From NCBI GenBank assembly GCA_012031965.1, contig JAAUSC010000003.1:20760-84759 (forward strand): a stretch of DNA of 64,000 nt, written 5' to 3'. Under the pieces are notes generated by a model. The model saw only the letters and a list, made by a program, of their open reading frames with translations, was not told where the DNA came from and searched no databases. A program made the position numbers and the translations under genes. The stretch comes from Scytonema sp. RU_4_4 (GTDB lineage Bacteria; Cyanobacteriota; Cyanobacteriia; Cyanobacteriales; Nostocaceae). Shown piece by piece: positions 20,763 to 30,085 of the stretch; position 1 is the stretch's first letter; each line of letters begins with the position of its first letter.

Positions 20763-21130
20763 TACAGCACCTCCGGAGCCAGGGACACAATTTTGGTAAA
20801 GTTTTTATCACGTAGTTCCCGTGCGACTGGTCCAAAAACCCGTGTTCCTCTGGGGTTACCATCTTTGTTGATGATAACTGCGGCATTATCGTCAAAACGA
20901 ATACTCATGCCGCTATCTCGATTGATATGATGACGAGTGCGGACGATGACTGCTTCTACAACATCAGACTTCTTCACAGCCATGTTTGGCTGAGCGTCTT
21001 TAACGACGGCGATAATCCGATCGCCTATGAAGCCGTAACGGCGGTTACCAGCTCCTAATACGCGAATGCACATGAGTTTGCGGGCACCGCTATTATCTGC
21101 AACATTAAGGTAAGTTTGGGGCTGAATCAC
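20762..21130 (-). CDS. rplN: 50S ribosomal protein L14
   Basis: A 122-residue subunit-interface protein. [20 protein letters not shown] and [20 protein letters not shown] identify it. Length is exactly that of the family. Confidence 0.98.
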   Translation of the reverse strand: MIQPQTYLNVADNSGARKLMCIRVLGAGNRRYGFIGDRIIAVVKDAQPNMAVKKSDVVEAVIVRTRHHINRDSGMSIRFDDNAAVIINKDGNPRGTRVFGPVARELRDKNFTKIVSLAPEVL

Positions 21131-21178
21131 AATTGTTCTCCCTTTTTTGTGTTGTTAGCGACCTAACAACAATAATCT

Positions 21179-21426
21179 TTAGCTAAGTTTTGTATTCAGG
21201 ATTTCTGTGACTTTCCAGCGCTTGGTTTTACTCAGGGGTCGCGTTTCCTGAATACGAACGCGATCGCCTACTTTGCACTTATTTTCTTCATCATGCACCT
21301 TATAGCGCTGGGTTCGCACGACGATTTTGCCGTATTTCGGATGGGGAGCGCGGTTTTCGATAGCGACTACCACCGTTTTTGCATTTTGTCGCTCACGACC
21401 AAGCCAACTCGTTCTTTTACTGCCAT
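21179..21426 (-). CDS. rpsQ: 30S ribosomal protein S17, reading frame broken by one missing base
   Basis: The expected 82-residue S17 is present but in two frames. From the ATG at 21426 (GGAG just upstream) the sequence reads [17 protein letters not shown], then meets R-W-stop. The rest ([16 protein letters not shown] to [12 protein letters not shown]) is in the next frame from 21373 down. Adding one A to the A5 run at 21376-21380 gives K-T-V-V-V and a perfect full-length S17. The span is 248 nt, one short of 83 codons. A sequencing or assembly error is most likely; a real frameshift rescued by slippage is the alternative. Position between rpmC and rplN is standard. Confidence 0.93.
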
Positions 21427-21432
21427 AATCTC

Positions 21433-21663
21433 CTACTCTGATTCTTTAGCGCTTTGACTTAAGGAAGCGCGTTTGCGCTCTGCTTCTACAGTCATTAATT
21501 GAGCCAGACGGTGGCGAGCATGTCTGAACTGGTGGGGTTTGTCGAGTTGTCTGGTTGCTTGTTGCAAGCGCAACTGGAAGAGTTGCTTTTTGACAGCGAC
21601 AATTTCTTGATCGAGTTGTTCGTCAGTTAATTCTCTAGCTTCTGAAATTTTAGGAAGAGGCAT
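21433..21663 (-). CDS. rpmC: 50S ribosomal protein L29
   Basis: A 76-residue helical protein at the peptide exit tunnel. Segments [20 protein letters not shown] and [19 protein letters not shown] are typical. It is three bases after rplP. Confidence 0.97.
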   Translation of the reverse strand: MPLPKISEARELTDEQLDQEIVAVKKQLFQLRLQQATRQLDKPHQFRHARHRLAQLMTVEAERKRASLSQSAKESE

Positions 21664-21666
21664 AAC

Positions 21667-22092
21667 CTACACCTGCTGTTGCTCTTCGGAGCGTGTGATG
21701 AACTTAGTTTTAATAGGTAACTTGAAAGCCGCTAGACGCATTGCTTCGCGAGCAGTTGCTTCCGGAACGCCTGCAATTTCAAACAAAATTCGTCCTGGTT
21801 TGACAACTGCAACCCAGTATTCGGGCGAACCTTTCCCGGAACCCATCCGGGTTTCTGCAGGACGCATAGTGACTGGTTTATCAGGGAAAATCCGAATCCA
21901 GATTTTGCCACCCCGGCGGATGTAACGAGTCATTGCTCGACGAGAAGCCTCAATTTGACGAGAGGTGATCCAGCAGGGTTCTAGAGCTTGCAAAGCAAAA
22001 TCTCCAAAATTCAGGTCGCTACCCCGATAAGCTAGACCATTCATTCGTCCGCGCTGTTGTTTGCGGAATTTCGTTCTTCTTGGACTTAGCAT
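21667..22092 (-). CDS. rplP: 50S ribosomal protein L16
   Basis: A 141-residue protein near the peptidyl-transferase centre. [19 protein letters not shown] and [20 protein letters not shown] are diagnostic, including the conserved RMGxGKG loop. Confidence 0.97.
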   Translation of the reverse strand: MLSPRRTKFRKQQRGRMNGLAYRGSDLNFGDFALQALEPCWITSRQIEASRRAMTRYIRRGGKIWIRIFPDKPVTMRPAETRMGSGKGSPEYWVAVVKPGRILFEIAGVPEATAREAMRLAAFKLPIKTKFITRSEEQQQV

Positions 22093-22198
22093 GATTTGTC
22101 CTTTGTCATTTATCCTTTGTCAAACGTCCTTTGTCAAAAGTCCTTTGTTAAATAGTTATTTGTTAGATAGCTAATGACGAATGACTAATGACTGATGA
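22093..22198. repeat. Heptamer-like tandem repeats in the rpsC-rplP spacer
   Basis: Degenerate (GTCCTTT) units recur several times, followed by GAATGACTAATGACTGATGAC. This is the same repeat class as in the neighbouring spacers. Confidence 0.6.
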
Positions 22199-22978
22199 CT
22201 ATCCTTCATTTGAGCGGTCTTCAAATTGCTGGCGGCGGCGTTGTTGACGGCGAGAGGAGGGGCGATCGCGATCACCACGATCACCGCGATCGCGCTCGCG
22301 AATTGCTGGGGGAGGTGTTTGTTCCTGTCCAGGAATAATTTCTCCCTTGAAGACCCACACTTTAATACCGAGAATGCCGTAAACTGTTTTTGCTGTGCAG
22401 TATGCGTAATCAATGTCAGCCCGTAAGGTATGTAAAGGAACTCTACCTTCACGAGTCCACTCTGTCCGGGCAATTTCTGCCCCGTTGAGCCGTCCGCTGA
22501 CTTGAATTTTGATGCCTTGTATGCCAGCACGTTGGGCACGCTGAATGGCTTGTCGTACGACTCGCCGGAAGGAAACGCGGCGTTCGAGTTGTTGAGCAAT
22601 GTATTCAGAAATAAGGTAAGCATCAGCATCAACTCGTTGGACTTCAACAACGTTAATGCGAATCTGACGATTGCTACCTAACAGTTGCTGGAGACCAGTA
22701 CGTAAAGCTTCTATACCTTGTCCGCCTCGACCTACGACAACACCAGGTCGGGCTGTACGGACTTCTAAATCAATTTGGTCTGCTTTACGATCAATCCGCA
22801 CCTCAGAAATTCCGGCGTTGTTTTGAGCGTATCTACCCAGTTTTCGTTCTATATATTGACGAAGTTTGTGGTCTTCTTGTAGAAGTTCTGGATAGCGGCT
22901 AGGGTCAGCAAACCATCGGGATTGATGCTCTTGGGTCACTCCCAAGCGAAAGCCTACTGGATGTATCTTCTGTCCCAC
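22199..22978 (-). CDS. rpsC: 30S ribosomal protein S3
   Basis: A 259-residue mRNA-entry protein. [20 protein letters not shown], the KH-domain loop [11 protein letters not shown] and the [15 protein letters not shown] region are present. The C-terminal tail from about residue 225 is rich in RDRGDR and RRQQ repeats encoded by overlapping HIP1-like GCGATCGCGATC sequence. The GTG start at 22978 is supported by GAGG 8 bases upstream. Confidence 0.97.
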   Translation of the reverse strand: MGQKIHPVGFRLGVTQEHQSRWFADPSRYPELLQEDHKLRQYIERKLGRYAQNNAGISEVRIDRKADQIDLEVRTARPGVVVGRGGQGIEALRTGLQQLLGSNRQIRINVVEVQRVDADAYLISEYIAQQLERRVSFRRVVRQAIQRAQRAGIQGIKIQVSGRLNGAEIARTEWTREGRVPLHTLRADIDYAYCTAKTVYGILGIKVWVFKGEIIPGQEQTPPPAIRERDRGDRGDRDRPSSRRQQRRRQQFEDRSNEG

Positions 22979-23028
22979 AAATGCTTCCTCTAAATAAAAA
23001 TTCTTCTCGTGTACCTATACGTCATTTC

Positions 23029-23391
23029 TTATTGGGCTGCGGTGGGGTCAGCAGCAACAGCCACGGTGATATGACACGTTGGCTTGCGAATTTGGTAAGC
23101 ACGACCTTGCGCCCTCGGTTGGAACCGTTTCAGCACAGGACCTTGATCCGCGTAAGCTTGAGTAATGACAAGCTCACTTCGGTCTAGCCCAGCGTTATGT
23201 TCAGCATTGGCCGCAGCACTTCTGAGAACCTTCAACACCGGCTCACAGGAGCGATAGGGCATGAATTCTAGGATGATGAGCGCTTCTCTGTATGAACGCC
23301 CTCTTATTTGGTCAAGTACGCGACGCACTTTATAAGGTGACATACGTACATAACGGGCGATCGCTTTTACTTCAGTCGTATCTATTGCCAT
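23029..23391 (-). CDS. rplV: 50S ribosomal protein L22
   Basis: A 120-residue protein whose beta-hairpin lines the exit tunnel. [20 protein letters not shown] and [20 protein letters not shown] identify it. The start is ATG 23391, because GGAG sits 6 bases upstream; an ATG 12 bases earlier lies inside that ribosome-binding site. Confidence 0.96.
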   Translation of the reverse strand: MAIDTTEVKAIARYVRMSPYKVRRVLDQIRGRSYREALIILEFMPYRSCEPVLKVLRSAAANAEHNAGLDRSELVITQAYADQGPVLKRFQPRAQGRAYQIRKPTCHITVAVAADPTAAQ

Positions 23392-23462
23392 GTTTTTCTC
23401 CATTTGTCAAGAGTCAAGAACCACTCATTTTGACTTTTAACTGGTGGACTCTTGAGAGTTGG

Positions 23463-23741
23463 CTATCTACTTGATTTTTTGTCACTCTTGGCGTGACCTC
23501 TATAAGTGCGCGTGGGGGCGAACTCGCCCAGTTTATGTCCTACCATCTGGTCAGTGATAAAAATCGGAACGTGTTGGCGTCCATTGTGAACTGCGATGGT
23601 ATGACCTACCATAAGGGGCAAAATTGTTGAAGCCCGTGACCAAGTTTTAATAACTTCCTTTCTGTTGGCGTCATTGAGCCTTTCAATTTTTGTTAGGAGA
23701 TGATCCGCAACAAAAGGACCTTTTTTTAGAGAACGACCCAT
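23463..23741 (-). CDS. rpsS: 30S ribosomal protein S19
   Basis: A 92-residue head protein starting [35 protein letters not shown] is at the end. The open frame runs 36 bases further upstream, but that part is an AT-rich repeat (TCCAAAATCCAAAATC type) and is not conserved. Confidence 0.96.
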   Translation of the reverse strand: MGRSLKKGPFVADHLLTKIERLNDANRKEVIKTWSRASTILPLMVGHTIAVHNGRQHVPIFITDQMVGHKLGEFAPTRTYRGHAKSDKKSSR

Positions 23742-23833
23742 AATTCTATTTTGGATTTTGGATTTTGAATGAACCAATTTTGGATTTCGGATTTTGGATT
23801 AACTTCCCAATCTAAAATCCAAAATCTAAAATT
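23742..23833. repeat. AT-rich tandem repeat between rplB and rpsS
   Basis: Imperfect copies of TTTTGGATTT with complementary AAATCCAAAAT nearby, able to fold as a hairpin (AATCCAAAATCTAAAATT against AATTTTGGATTTCGGATTTT). Confidence 0.6.
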
Positions 23834-24697
23834 CTAAGATTCACGACCACCACGACCGCGCTTAGAAGATTTACGACGACGGCGCACAATAAACTTGCTA
23901 CTGGCTTTTTTGGGCTTGCGTGTCTTCAAACCTAAAGCAGGCTTACCCCAAGGTGTGACAGGTCCCGGTCTACCGATGGGTGCCCTACCTTCACCACCTC
24001 CGTGTGGGTGGTCCACTGGGTTCATTACACTACCTCTGACTTGAGGACGGCGACCCTTCCAGCGAGTTCTACCGGCTTTACCCGCGCTCAAGTTTCTGGC
24101 ATCGATATTACCAACTTGTCCAACAGTGGCGTAGCACTCACGACGGATCATCCGGACTTCTCCAGAAGGCAACTTGAGTGTTACGTAACTACCTTCTTTT
24201 GCCACAACTTGAGCAGTTGCACCAGCAGCGCGAACGATTTGACCGCCTTTACCAGGTTTTAATTCCACGTTGTGAACGCTGGTACCCAAGGGAATGTTGG
24301 ACAAGGGTAAAGCGTTACCATCTTCAATAGGAGCATCTGGACCAGCAACAATTGTTCTCCCTACTTTTAAACCGTTAGGTTGAAGGATATAACGCTTTTC
24401 GCCGTCTTCGTATTGCAAAAGGGCAATCCGGGCATTCCGGTTGGGGTCGTATTCAATCGCCGTCACTTTGGCAGGAATACCACGCTTATCCCTTTTGAAG
24501 TCGATGATACGGTAGAGACGTTTGTGCCCACCACCTCTGTGGCGAACAGTAATCCGCCCTTGATTATTTCTACCTTTGGCGCGATGCTTCGATACGGTGA
24601 GCGATTTTTCTGGCTCGGTTTTGGTAATTTCTGAGAAGTCAGAAATCGTAACTTGGCGAGTACTGGGGGTGTAAGGGCGATAAGAACGAGTACCCAT
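23834..24697 (-). CDS. rplB: 50S ribosomal protein L2
   Basis: A 287-residue core protein needed for peptidyl transfer and subunit joining. The conserved [19 protein letters not shown] motif is intact, including the key His. [20 protein letters not shown] marks the N-terminal RNA-binding part. It is four bases after rplW. Confidence 0.98.
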   Translation of the reverse strand: MGTRSYRPYTPSTRQVTISDFSEITKTEPEKSLTVSKHRAKGRNNQGRITVRHRGGGHKRLYRIIDFKRDKRGIPAKVTAIEYDPNRNARIALLQYEDGEKRYILQPNGLKVGRTIVAGPDAPIEDGNALPLSNIPLGTSVHNVELKPGKGGQIVRAAGATAQVVAKEGSYVTLKLPSGEVRMIRRECYATVGQVGNIDARNLSAGKAGRTRWKGRRPQVRGSVMNPVDHPHGGGEGRAPIGRPGPVTPWGKPALGLKTRKPKKASSKFIVRRRRKSSKRGRGGRES

Positions 24698-24701
24698 TTT
24701 T

Positions 24702-25016
24702 TTAAACCTCTGGGAATAGAACTTGTCTAATCTTCTCTACGTCCCCAGACGCCACTGTAACAATGGCTTTTTTATATTGGGGCTTGTAACCAAGAAACTT
24801 ACCAACGCGCTTCTTTTTGCGTGGTGGTTTAGTGGTGTTGACCTTTTCGACTTTGACTTCAAATAAATCTTCAATCGCCGCTCTGATTTGTGGCTTGGTT
24901 GCTTTTGGAGTCACTTCAAAAGTGTATTTATTTTGCTCCATTAAGATGGTCGCTTTTTCAGTCAGTATTGGGCGACGTACAAGGTCGGGGAGGTTGCGGG
25001 GGTCAAATCTAGTCAC
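24702..25016 (-). CDS. rplW: 50S ribosomal protein L23
   Basis: A 104-residue exit-tunnel protein that docks trigger factor and [23 protein letters not shown] and the [20 protein letters not shown] loop are typical. The GTG start at 25016 overlaps the end of rplD by 8 bases, so the two are translationally coupled. Confidence 0.97.
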   Translation of the reverse strand: MTRFDPRNLPDLVRRPILTEKATILMEQNKYTFEVTPKATKPQIRAAIEDLFEVKVEKVNTTKPPRKKKRVGKFLGYKPQYKKAIVTVASGDVEKIRQVLFPEV

Positions 25017-25640
25017 TGTAGACCTCCTGAATTTTTTCTAAGGCTGATGCTGTCACAATAATCTTGTCAGCGTGCAGCAAATCGTAAACGTTTAACTGGT
25101 CAGCTCCTATCAGCTTCAGATTTGCTACGTTACGAGCTGACAAATAGACGTTTTCTATCCGTTCAGACAAGATTAACAAGGTTTGCTGTTCTGGTTCTGA
25201 CCCCCAACGGGCGATCGCTCCCACCAATTCTTTCGTCTTGGGACGCTGAATCTGATCTCCAAATTCTTCAACGATAATTAAATCGTCAATCCGACTGGCA
25301 AAAGCTGTTCGCAAAGCTAAACGCCGTTCTTTGCGGTTCATCTTGATGTTATATTCTCGTGGTTTTGGTCCAAAGATGACACCACCACCACGCCACAACG
25401 GTGAACGAATAGAACCAGCACGCGCACGACCAGTTCCTTTTTGTCGCCAAGGTTTACGACCGCCACCTCTGACTTCAGAACGGGTTTTGGTACTCGCAGT
25501 TCCTTGGCGGGCATTGGTCATTTGTCTTACCAAGGCTCGATGGACGACATGAGATGCCGTTTTTCTTTGGCAACTTTGAAGTCGAACGTTTTTTGTCCGA
25601 CTTGTTCTCCTTGCCAATTTTTGACTATACACTCAAACAT
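25009..25640 (-). CDS. rplD: 50S ribosomal protein L4, reading frame broken by one missing base
   Basis: From ATG 25640 the sequence reads [27 protein letters not shown], then falls out of frame. The remainder of L4 ([40 protein letters not shown] to KIQEVYSD) is in the next frame. One extra A in the A5 run at 25560-25564 restores [12 protein letters not shown] and a 210-residue protein of the usual length (the span is 632 nt, one short). The alternative upstream frame beginning [13 protein letters not shown] is an artefact. L4 is a tunnel protein and is essential, so an assembly error is much more likely than loss. Confidence 0.93.
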
Positions 25641-25650
25641 TTTTTATCCT

Positions 25651-25692
25651 TAGTCATTAATCATTAGTCATTAGTCATTAGTCATTAGTCAT
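25651..25692. repeat. Heptamer tandem repeat (TAGTCAT)n
   Basis: Six consecutive heptamers (one TAATCAT variant) in the spacer between rplC and rplD. Confidence 0.9.
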
Positions 25693-25736
25693 TTGTACAG
25701 GACAACAGAAATAACTAGAGTGAAATGACTCATGAG

Positions 25737-26378
25737 TTACGATTTTTTACCAACTACGTTTGCAGGGACAATATCTACTAAACCACCTGGTTTACCAGGA
25801 ACACTTCCCTTGATAAGTATTAAGTTGCGTTCTGGGTCTACTCGTACCACAGTCAGTTTGCGGATTGTGACGCGGCTACCACCCAAACGTCCTGCCATCC
25901 TCTTACCTGGATAAACACGACCGGGAGTTGTACCCGCACCAATCGAACCTGGCTCTCTATGGTTTTTTGAACCGTGCGACATCGGTCCTCGACCAAAGTT
26001 GTTGCGTTTTTGGTTACCAGCAAAACCGCGACCAATACTTGTACCGATGATGTCTACAGTTTGACCTGTACTAAAAATATCAGCTTTAATTTGTTGACCT
26101 AAAGCATATTCGCTCTCGTTATCTATGCGATACTCTTTCAAATGACGCAATGCTGGGGCAGACGATTTGGCAAGGTGTCCCAACAGTGGTTTGTTCAGCG
26201 CCTTTGGCTTGACTTCGCCATAACCTACTTGGATGGCGGAGTAACCGTCGGTCTGTTTTGTTTTTACTTGGGTAACGGTGCATGGTCCCGCTTGAATGAC
26301 GGTGACAGAAATAGCGATTCCTGCTTCGTCAAATATTTGGGTCATGCCCAGCTTGGTGCCGAGAATACCTACAGACAC
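25737..26378 (-). CDS. rplC: 50S ribosomal protein L3
   Basis: A 213-residue protein and the first gene of the cluster here. [37 protein letters not shown] and [20 protein letters not shown] are diagnostic; the Gln in GNQ is the usual methylation site region. The start is GTG 26378, with AGGAG somewhat far upstream (11 bases). rpsJ is not upstream, as in other cyanobacteria. Confidence 0.96.
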   Translation of the reverse strand: MSVGILGTKLGMTQIFDEAGIAISVTVIQAGPCTVTQVKTKQTDGYSAIQVGYGEVKPKALNKPLLGHLAKSSAPALRHLKEYRIDNESEYALGQQIKADIFSTGQTVDIIGTSIGRGFAGNQKRNNFGRGPMSHGSKNHREPGSIGAGTTPGRVYPGKRMAGRLGGSRVTIRKLTVVRVDPERNLILIKGSVPGKPGGLVDIVPANVVGKKS

Positions 26379-27323
26379 AGTTACTGGCTCTCCTTATTTG
26401 CTTTTTGTTGACATCGGATTCTCAAGGACACACTTTGTGAACGCTCCTCAGGACGAGTTCCAATTTTTTTTTGGACTGACCTCTGAAGTCGAGCTGGTCA
26501 GGTTGTGACAACTGCAACTTCTTTGGGTCTTCACTCAGAGTCCATACTGTTTGATGAATCCGTTTACTTTGTACTTGTTACCAGAAAACCCAAAAGAGCC
26601 TTCTTTTTCGGAAGGGACAACTCTTGAACTTAGTGCAAGGCTTTTGGTGCTTTGCGCTTTGTGCAGCAATGCCTTCATCCAAGCAATTGCTCTGGCACCT
26701 TGTTGTAGTAGGACTTGGGCAGCTTGCTGCCCAGTATCCGTTGGCTGAGATTTATGCAATGCTACAAACCAACACGACTGCTCAACTCCTACTTCATCAA
26801 TAACCTCAAATAGTTGTTGAAACTTGTTTAAGGCTTTTCCTCGTTGTCTTGAGGTTCAGGAGTGAATGCAGTCTATTCTCAAGGTTGGCGTTGATTTTTT
26901 AACCAACCACTCCTAAGTTGCCCTCGTAGCTTTTACAGTTTACCAGTCTTTTATCAATTTCTACTAGTTTATCCGACTCGGAACGTTACTCATCAGTTTT
27001 TGATGCTAACACTAGGGGGAAATATCCATCAGACGGTTACTTATCTAATTTTTTGGTCACAATCTAATAATATAGATCATTGATTTATATTTGTCTACAA
27101 ATTTGTTTCAAGCGTTTTTTGCTTTAGCGTGTAGCAGCGCCGCTAGAAACAATAAAACAGTATATTCAGTTGCAATTAAAGAAGTCTGACGGCGAATAAA
27201 TTCGCCTAAGCCTAGTAAGCACGCTATGCGAACGAGCTGACCCCACCGATGAGTCACGCTTGCGCCCTCCAATTTTCGGTCAATAATAGAGATATCGAAG
27301 TGGGATAGAACAAAAATTAATTT
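26379..27323. other. Divergent intergenic region rplC-ndhN, with a possible gene remnant
   Basis: Promoters for the ribosomal cluster (minus) and ndhN (plus) must lie here, but none can be fixed. The minus-strand stretch 26535-26858 looks like decayed coding sequence: one frame reads KALNKFQQLFEVIDEVGVEQ, then SCWFVALHKSQPTDTG and on to a stop, while the preceding frame reads TPEPQDNEEK. Adding one A to the A4 run near 26835-26838 would join them. No good start is seen and I do not recognise the family. Confidence 0.4.
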
Positions 27324-27800
27324 ATGGCACTCATTACCACTGGCAACGCTTTCATTCGAGATTTGGAGAAATTTGGCGCTCTTGGTGTTTACGCACCTCT
27401 AGAAGGAGGTTTTGAAGGTCGTTACAGACGCCGACTGCGTGCAGCAGGTTATGTCACTCTCGATCTGACTGCAAAGGGATTAGGCGATATCGCTGCCTAT
27501 CTCACAAGAGTTCATGGTGTAAGACCTCCTCATCTTGGCAAAAAAAGTACTAGTAGTGGTGCGGCAGTAGGTCATGTATATTATGTGCCGCCCATTCTTA
27601 GCTCTCAACTCGAACAGCTTCCACCCAAATCAAAAGGCTTGGTGTTGTGGCTCATCGAAGGGCATATTCTTTCCAATGAGGAAGTTGAATTTTTGGCGAC
27701 TTTACCTAGCTTAGAACCACGAGTAAAAGTGGTCATTGAAAGGGGTGGTGATCGCGCTTTTTGTTGGACGCCTTTGCAAAAGACCCTTCTAGCTAGTTAA
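27324..27800 (+). CDS. ndhN: NAD(P)H-quinone oxidoreductase subunit N
   Basis: A 158-residue peripheral subunit of the cyanobacterial NDH-1 complex, which carries cyclic and respiratory electron flow in the thylakoid membrane. The N-terminal MALITTGNAFIRDLEKFGAL and LEGGFEGRYRRRLRAAGY are characteristic, and homologues are restricted to cyanobacteria and plastids. No membrane helix, as expected for this subunit. It is divergent from the ribosomal cluster. Confidence 0.96.
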   Translation: MALITTGNAFIRDLEKFGALGVYAPLEGGFEGRYRRRLRAAGYVTLDLTAKGLGDIAAYLTRVHGVRPPHLGKKSTSSGAAVGHVYYVPPILSSQLEQLPPKSKGLVLWLIEGHILSNEEVEFLATLPSLEPRVKVVIERGGDRAFCWTPLQKTLLAS

Positions 27801-27850
27801 GTCAAAAGCACAGGGAACAGGGAACAGAGAAAAACTGTAACCTGTTCTTA

Positions 27851-27897
27851 GTTTCAAAAAGTTTTCAAAAAGTTTTCAAAAAGTTTTCAAAAAGTTT
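27851..27897. repeat. 11-bp tandem repeat (TTTTCAAAAAG) x4
   Basis: Four near-perfect 11-mers. The stop codon of the minus-strand 2H phosphoesterase gene (27876-27878) lies inside the second unit, so the last residues of that protein are encoded by the repeat. Between convergent genes, it may act as a weak terminator. Confidence 0.85.
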
Positions 27898-28679
27898 AAA
27901 ATTGGCCAGTTTGGTTCGCGATAATAGCGCGTCATGTCGTCAAATTTCCGTAGTTCGGCACGTTGTATAATCAATTCTGGGGAGTTCTGTGTCCATTGCT
28001 GATTCAACTGAGAGAACATAGTCGTAAGGTGCTCGTGATCTAGATTAGGCGCAATCTCTCCAAAATAGCCCAATGTCACATGAGCGGTGAAGTGATAATG
28101 TTGCTCAATCCCCAATGCCATCAAGTTGGAATTTTGATAAATCGCTCGACGCAAGTTAATAATTTGCTCGTAGCAGGCTTCATTTTGAGGTACCAAACAA
28201 ACGCCTATAGCTCTTGGCATCACGACTAGTCCCTGCATTTGCCAGCGAATGGGGTGAATTTGCCCCTGCGTAGATTGTTGATACTGCTTAAAGATGTCCG
28301 CAAAGCAAGAGCATAGCTGTTCTTCAAATTTTGGATTTTTTCTTTGAGCATCATAGTAAGCACTGTCCCAAATCAAGTCCGCTAAAGTTAAATGAAAGCT
28401 AGCAGGAGGTACAAGCACAATCCAATCAGAGTTGGCAGATAGTTGTAAAAGCTCCTGTTGGTAACCCTGTAAGTGTGCGTAGAAAGTAGAGTTGTCTGTT
28501 TCTTCTTCCCAAGGTGGGGTGATCACTGTATACCCTGGAAAAGGTACTGCTTGCCTTCCTTGTTCTGAATGCGGCTGAAATTTAGAAGATGTTTGGATAT
28601 GCTGGACTTGAGTTCTGTACGCTTCTGATAGCGTCATCCGCGCTAAACGATTTAAGTAAATTTGATATTTGTCGTCCAA
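27876..28679 (-). CDS. 2H-phosphoesterase superfamily protein (DUF1868-like)
   Basis: A 267-residue protein with two HxT motifs of the 2H/LigT fold: HLT at 96-98 (FHLTLADLIWD) and HVT at 200-202 (FTAHVTLGYFGE). Such enzymes cleave or form 2',3'-cyclic or 2'-5' phosphodiester bonds in RNA or nucleotides; the substrate here is unknown. No signal peptide. The start is a TTG at 28679, just after an in-frame TGA and preceded by GAGG at about 9 bases. An ATG at 28686 is out of frame. It converges with ndhN. Confidence 0.8.
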   Translation of the reverse strand: MDDKYQIYLNRLARMTLSEAYRTQVQHIQTSSKFQPHSEQGRQAVPFPGYTVITPPWEEETDNSTFYAHLQGYQQELLQLSANSDWIVLVPPASFHLTLADLIWDSAYYDAQRKNPKFEEQLCSCFADIFKQYQQSTQGQIHPIRWQMQGLVVMPRAIGVCLVPQNEACYEQIINLRRAIYQNSNLMALGIEQHYHFTAHVTLGYFGEIAPNLDHEHLTTMFSQLNQQWTQNSPELIIQRAELRKFDDMTRYYREPNWPILNFLKTF

Positions 28680-28769
28680 TGTTCATATCCTCGAACTCCA
28701 TGCTTATTGATTGTAGGCAAAACGACCTGCATTGAATAAGCGATTTAAAAAGTATTTAGCTTTTCTGAG

Positions 28770-28945
28770 GTGGTAGGGTGATGAGAAGGGTTTTGGAGGG
28801 TTCTGGAGGAAGAAGAGGGGGAAACGGGGTAGGGAGAAGGGTGCTGAGGGGAAGAAAAACTCATCGATATTAGCTTTTCCTCTCCCTTTCTCAGAACTCC
28901 CCCTGCTCCCCCCTGCTCCCCTGCTCCCCCTACTTCCTCGTCTAA
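28770..28945. repeat. Polypurine tract followed by polypyrimidine tract
   Basis: About 85 bases nearly all purine (28771-28857), then, after a short mixed segment, about 55 bases nearly all pyrimidine with CCCCTGCTCCCC repeats. The halves can pair imperfectly as a long hairpin. They lie just upstream of holA, between divergent genes. Confidence 0.65.
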
Positions 28946-28962
28946 TAACAGTGAGCTTCCCT

Positions 28963-29949
28963 ATGCCAGTCTACTTTTACTGGGGTGAGGACGATTTTGC
29001 TATGGAAAAGGCGATCGCTCTTGTACGCGATCGCGTCCTAGATCCCCTATGGACAAGTTTTAACTACACAGTACTACCTCCAGATTTACCAGATGCTCCG
29101 ATCCAAGCATTTAATCAAGTGATGACACCACCTTTTGGCACTGGTGGACGCTTGGTATGGCTTGCGAATACCACCCTCTGCCAGCAATGCTCAGATAATG
29201 TGTTATCAGAACTGGAGCGAACCTTGCCAGTTATCCCCGAAGATTCATATTTATTGCTCACGAGCAGTCGCAAACCAGACGAACGCTTGAAATCAACTAA
29301 AATTTTGAAAAAATTTGCTGAATTCCGAGAATTTTCTTTAATTCCACCTTGGAAGACGGAACTCCTAGTGCAGTCTGTTAGTCAAGCTGCTCAAACAGTA
29401 GGAGTGAAATTGACTCATTCGAGTGTAGAGATGTTGGCGGATGCTGTAGGTAATGATACACGTCTTCTCTACAATGAATTAGAGAAATTACGGCTTTACG
29501 CTGAAGGCAGCGATCAACCTTTGAACACAGACGCTGTTGCTCAGTTAGTCCGAAATACAACTCAAAATAACCTACAATTAGCAGCGGCAATCAGAACAGC
29601 TGACACAGCTAAAGCTTTAGCGATATTAACCGATCTTATCAATGCTTGTGAACCACCTTTGCGAGTTGTTGCTACGCTTATTGGTCAATTTCGTACTTGG
29701 TTATGGATCAAGCTCATGGTAGAAAGTGGTGAGCGCAATCCCCAAGTTATTGCCAAAGCTGCGGAGATAGGCAACCCCAATCGCATTTACTATCTACAAA
29801 AAGAAATTCAATCTGTTTCTGTAGAGCAACTTATTGCCACTTTACCTATATTGTTAGATTTAGAAGTTTGTCTTAAACAAGGAGCCTCAGAGATGTCAGC
29901 ACTACAGACTAAAGTCATAGAGCTTTGTCAAGTATGTCGAGGAACTTAA
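28963..29949 (+). CDS. holA: DNA polymerase III subunit delta
   Basis: A 328-residue clamp-loader subunit that opens the beta sliding clamp. MPVYFYWGEDDFAMEKAI at the N-terminus, LLLTSSRKPDERLKSTKILKK region and the three-domain layout with a helical C-terminal collar match HolA. I choose ATG 28963, as homologues start here; an in-frame GTG at 28951 would add four residues. Neither has a strong ribosome-binding site. Confidence 0.9.
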   Translation: MPVYFYWGEDDFAMEKAIALVRDRVLDPLWTSFNYTVLPPDLPDAPIQAFNQVMTPPFGTGGRLVWLANTTLCQQCSDNVLSELERTLPVIPEDSYLLLTSSRKPDERLKSTKILKKFAEFREFSLIPPWKTELLVQSVSQAAQTVGVKLTHSSVEMLADAVGNDTRLLYNELEKLRLYAEGSDQPLNTDAVAQLVRNTTQNNLQLAAAIRTADTAKALAILTDLINACEPPLRVVATLIGQFRTWLWIKLMVESGERNPQVIAKAAEIGNPNRIYYLQKEIQSVSVEQLIATLPILLDLEVCLKQGASEMSALQTKVIELCQVCRGT

Positions 29950-30085
29950 CAAAAACAACAAACATTTGCCGGATTTTAACAAGAAAAACAAACATTTGAT
30001 GGTTTGAGTGTTTTCTGGAACTTCTCACTCTTAAAATAATTCACAGTGATTAAGATATCCCGACTGTAGTTGTTTCATAAAACAA

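Noticed and set aside
25009..25632. Alternative L4 start beginning [13 protein letters not shown]
   Set aside because: It is the wrong frame of the true L4 N-terminus, which is [13 protein letters not shown] in another frame.
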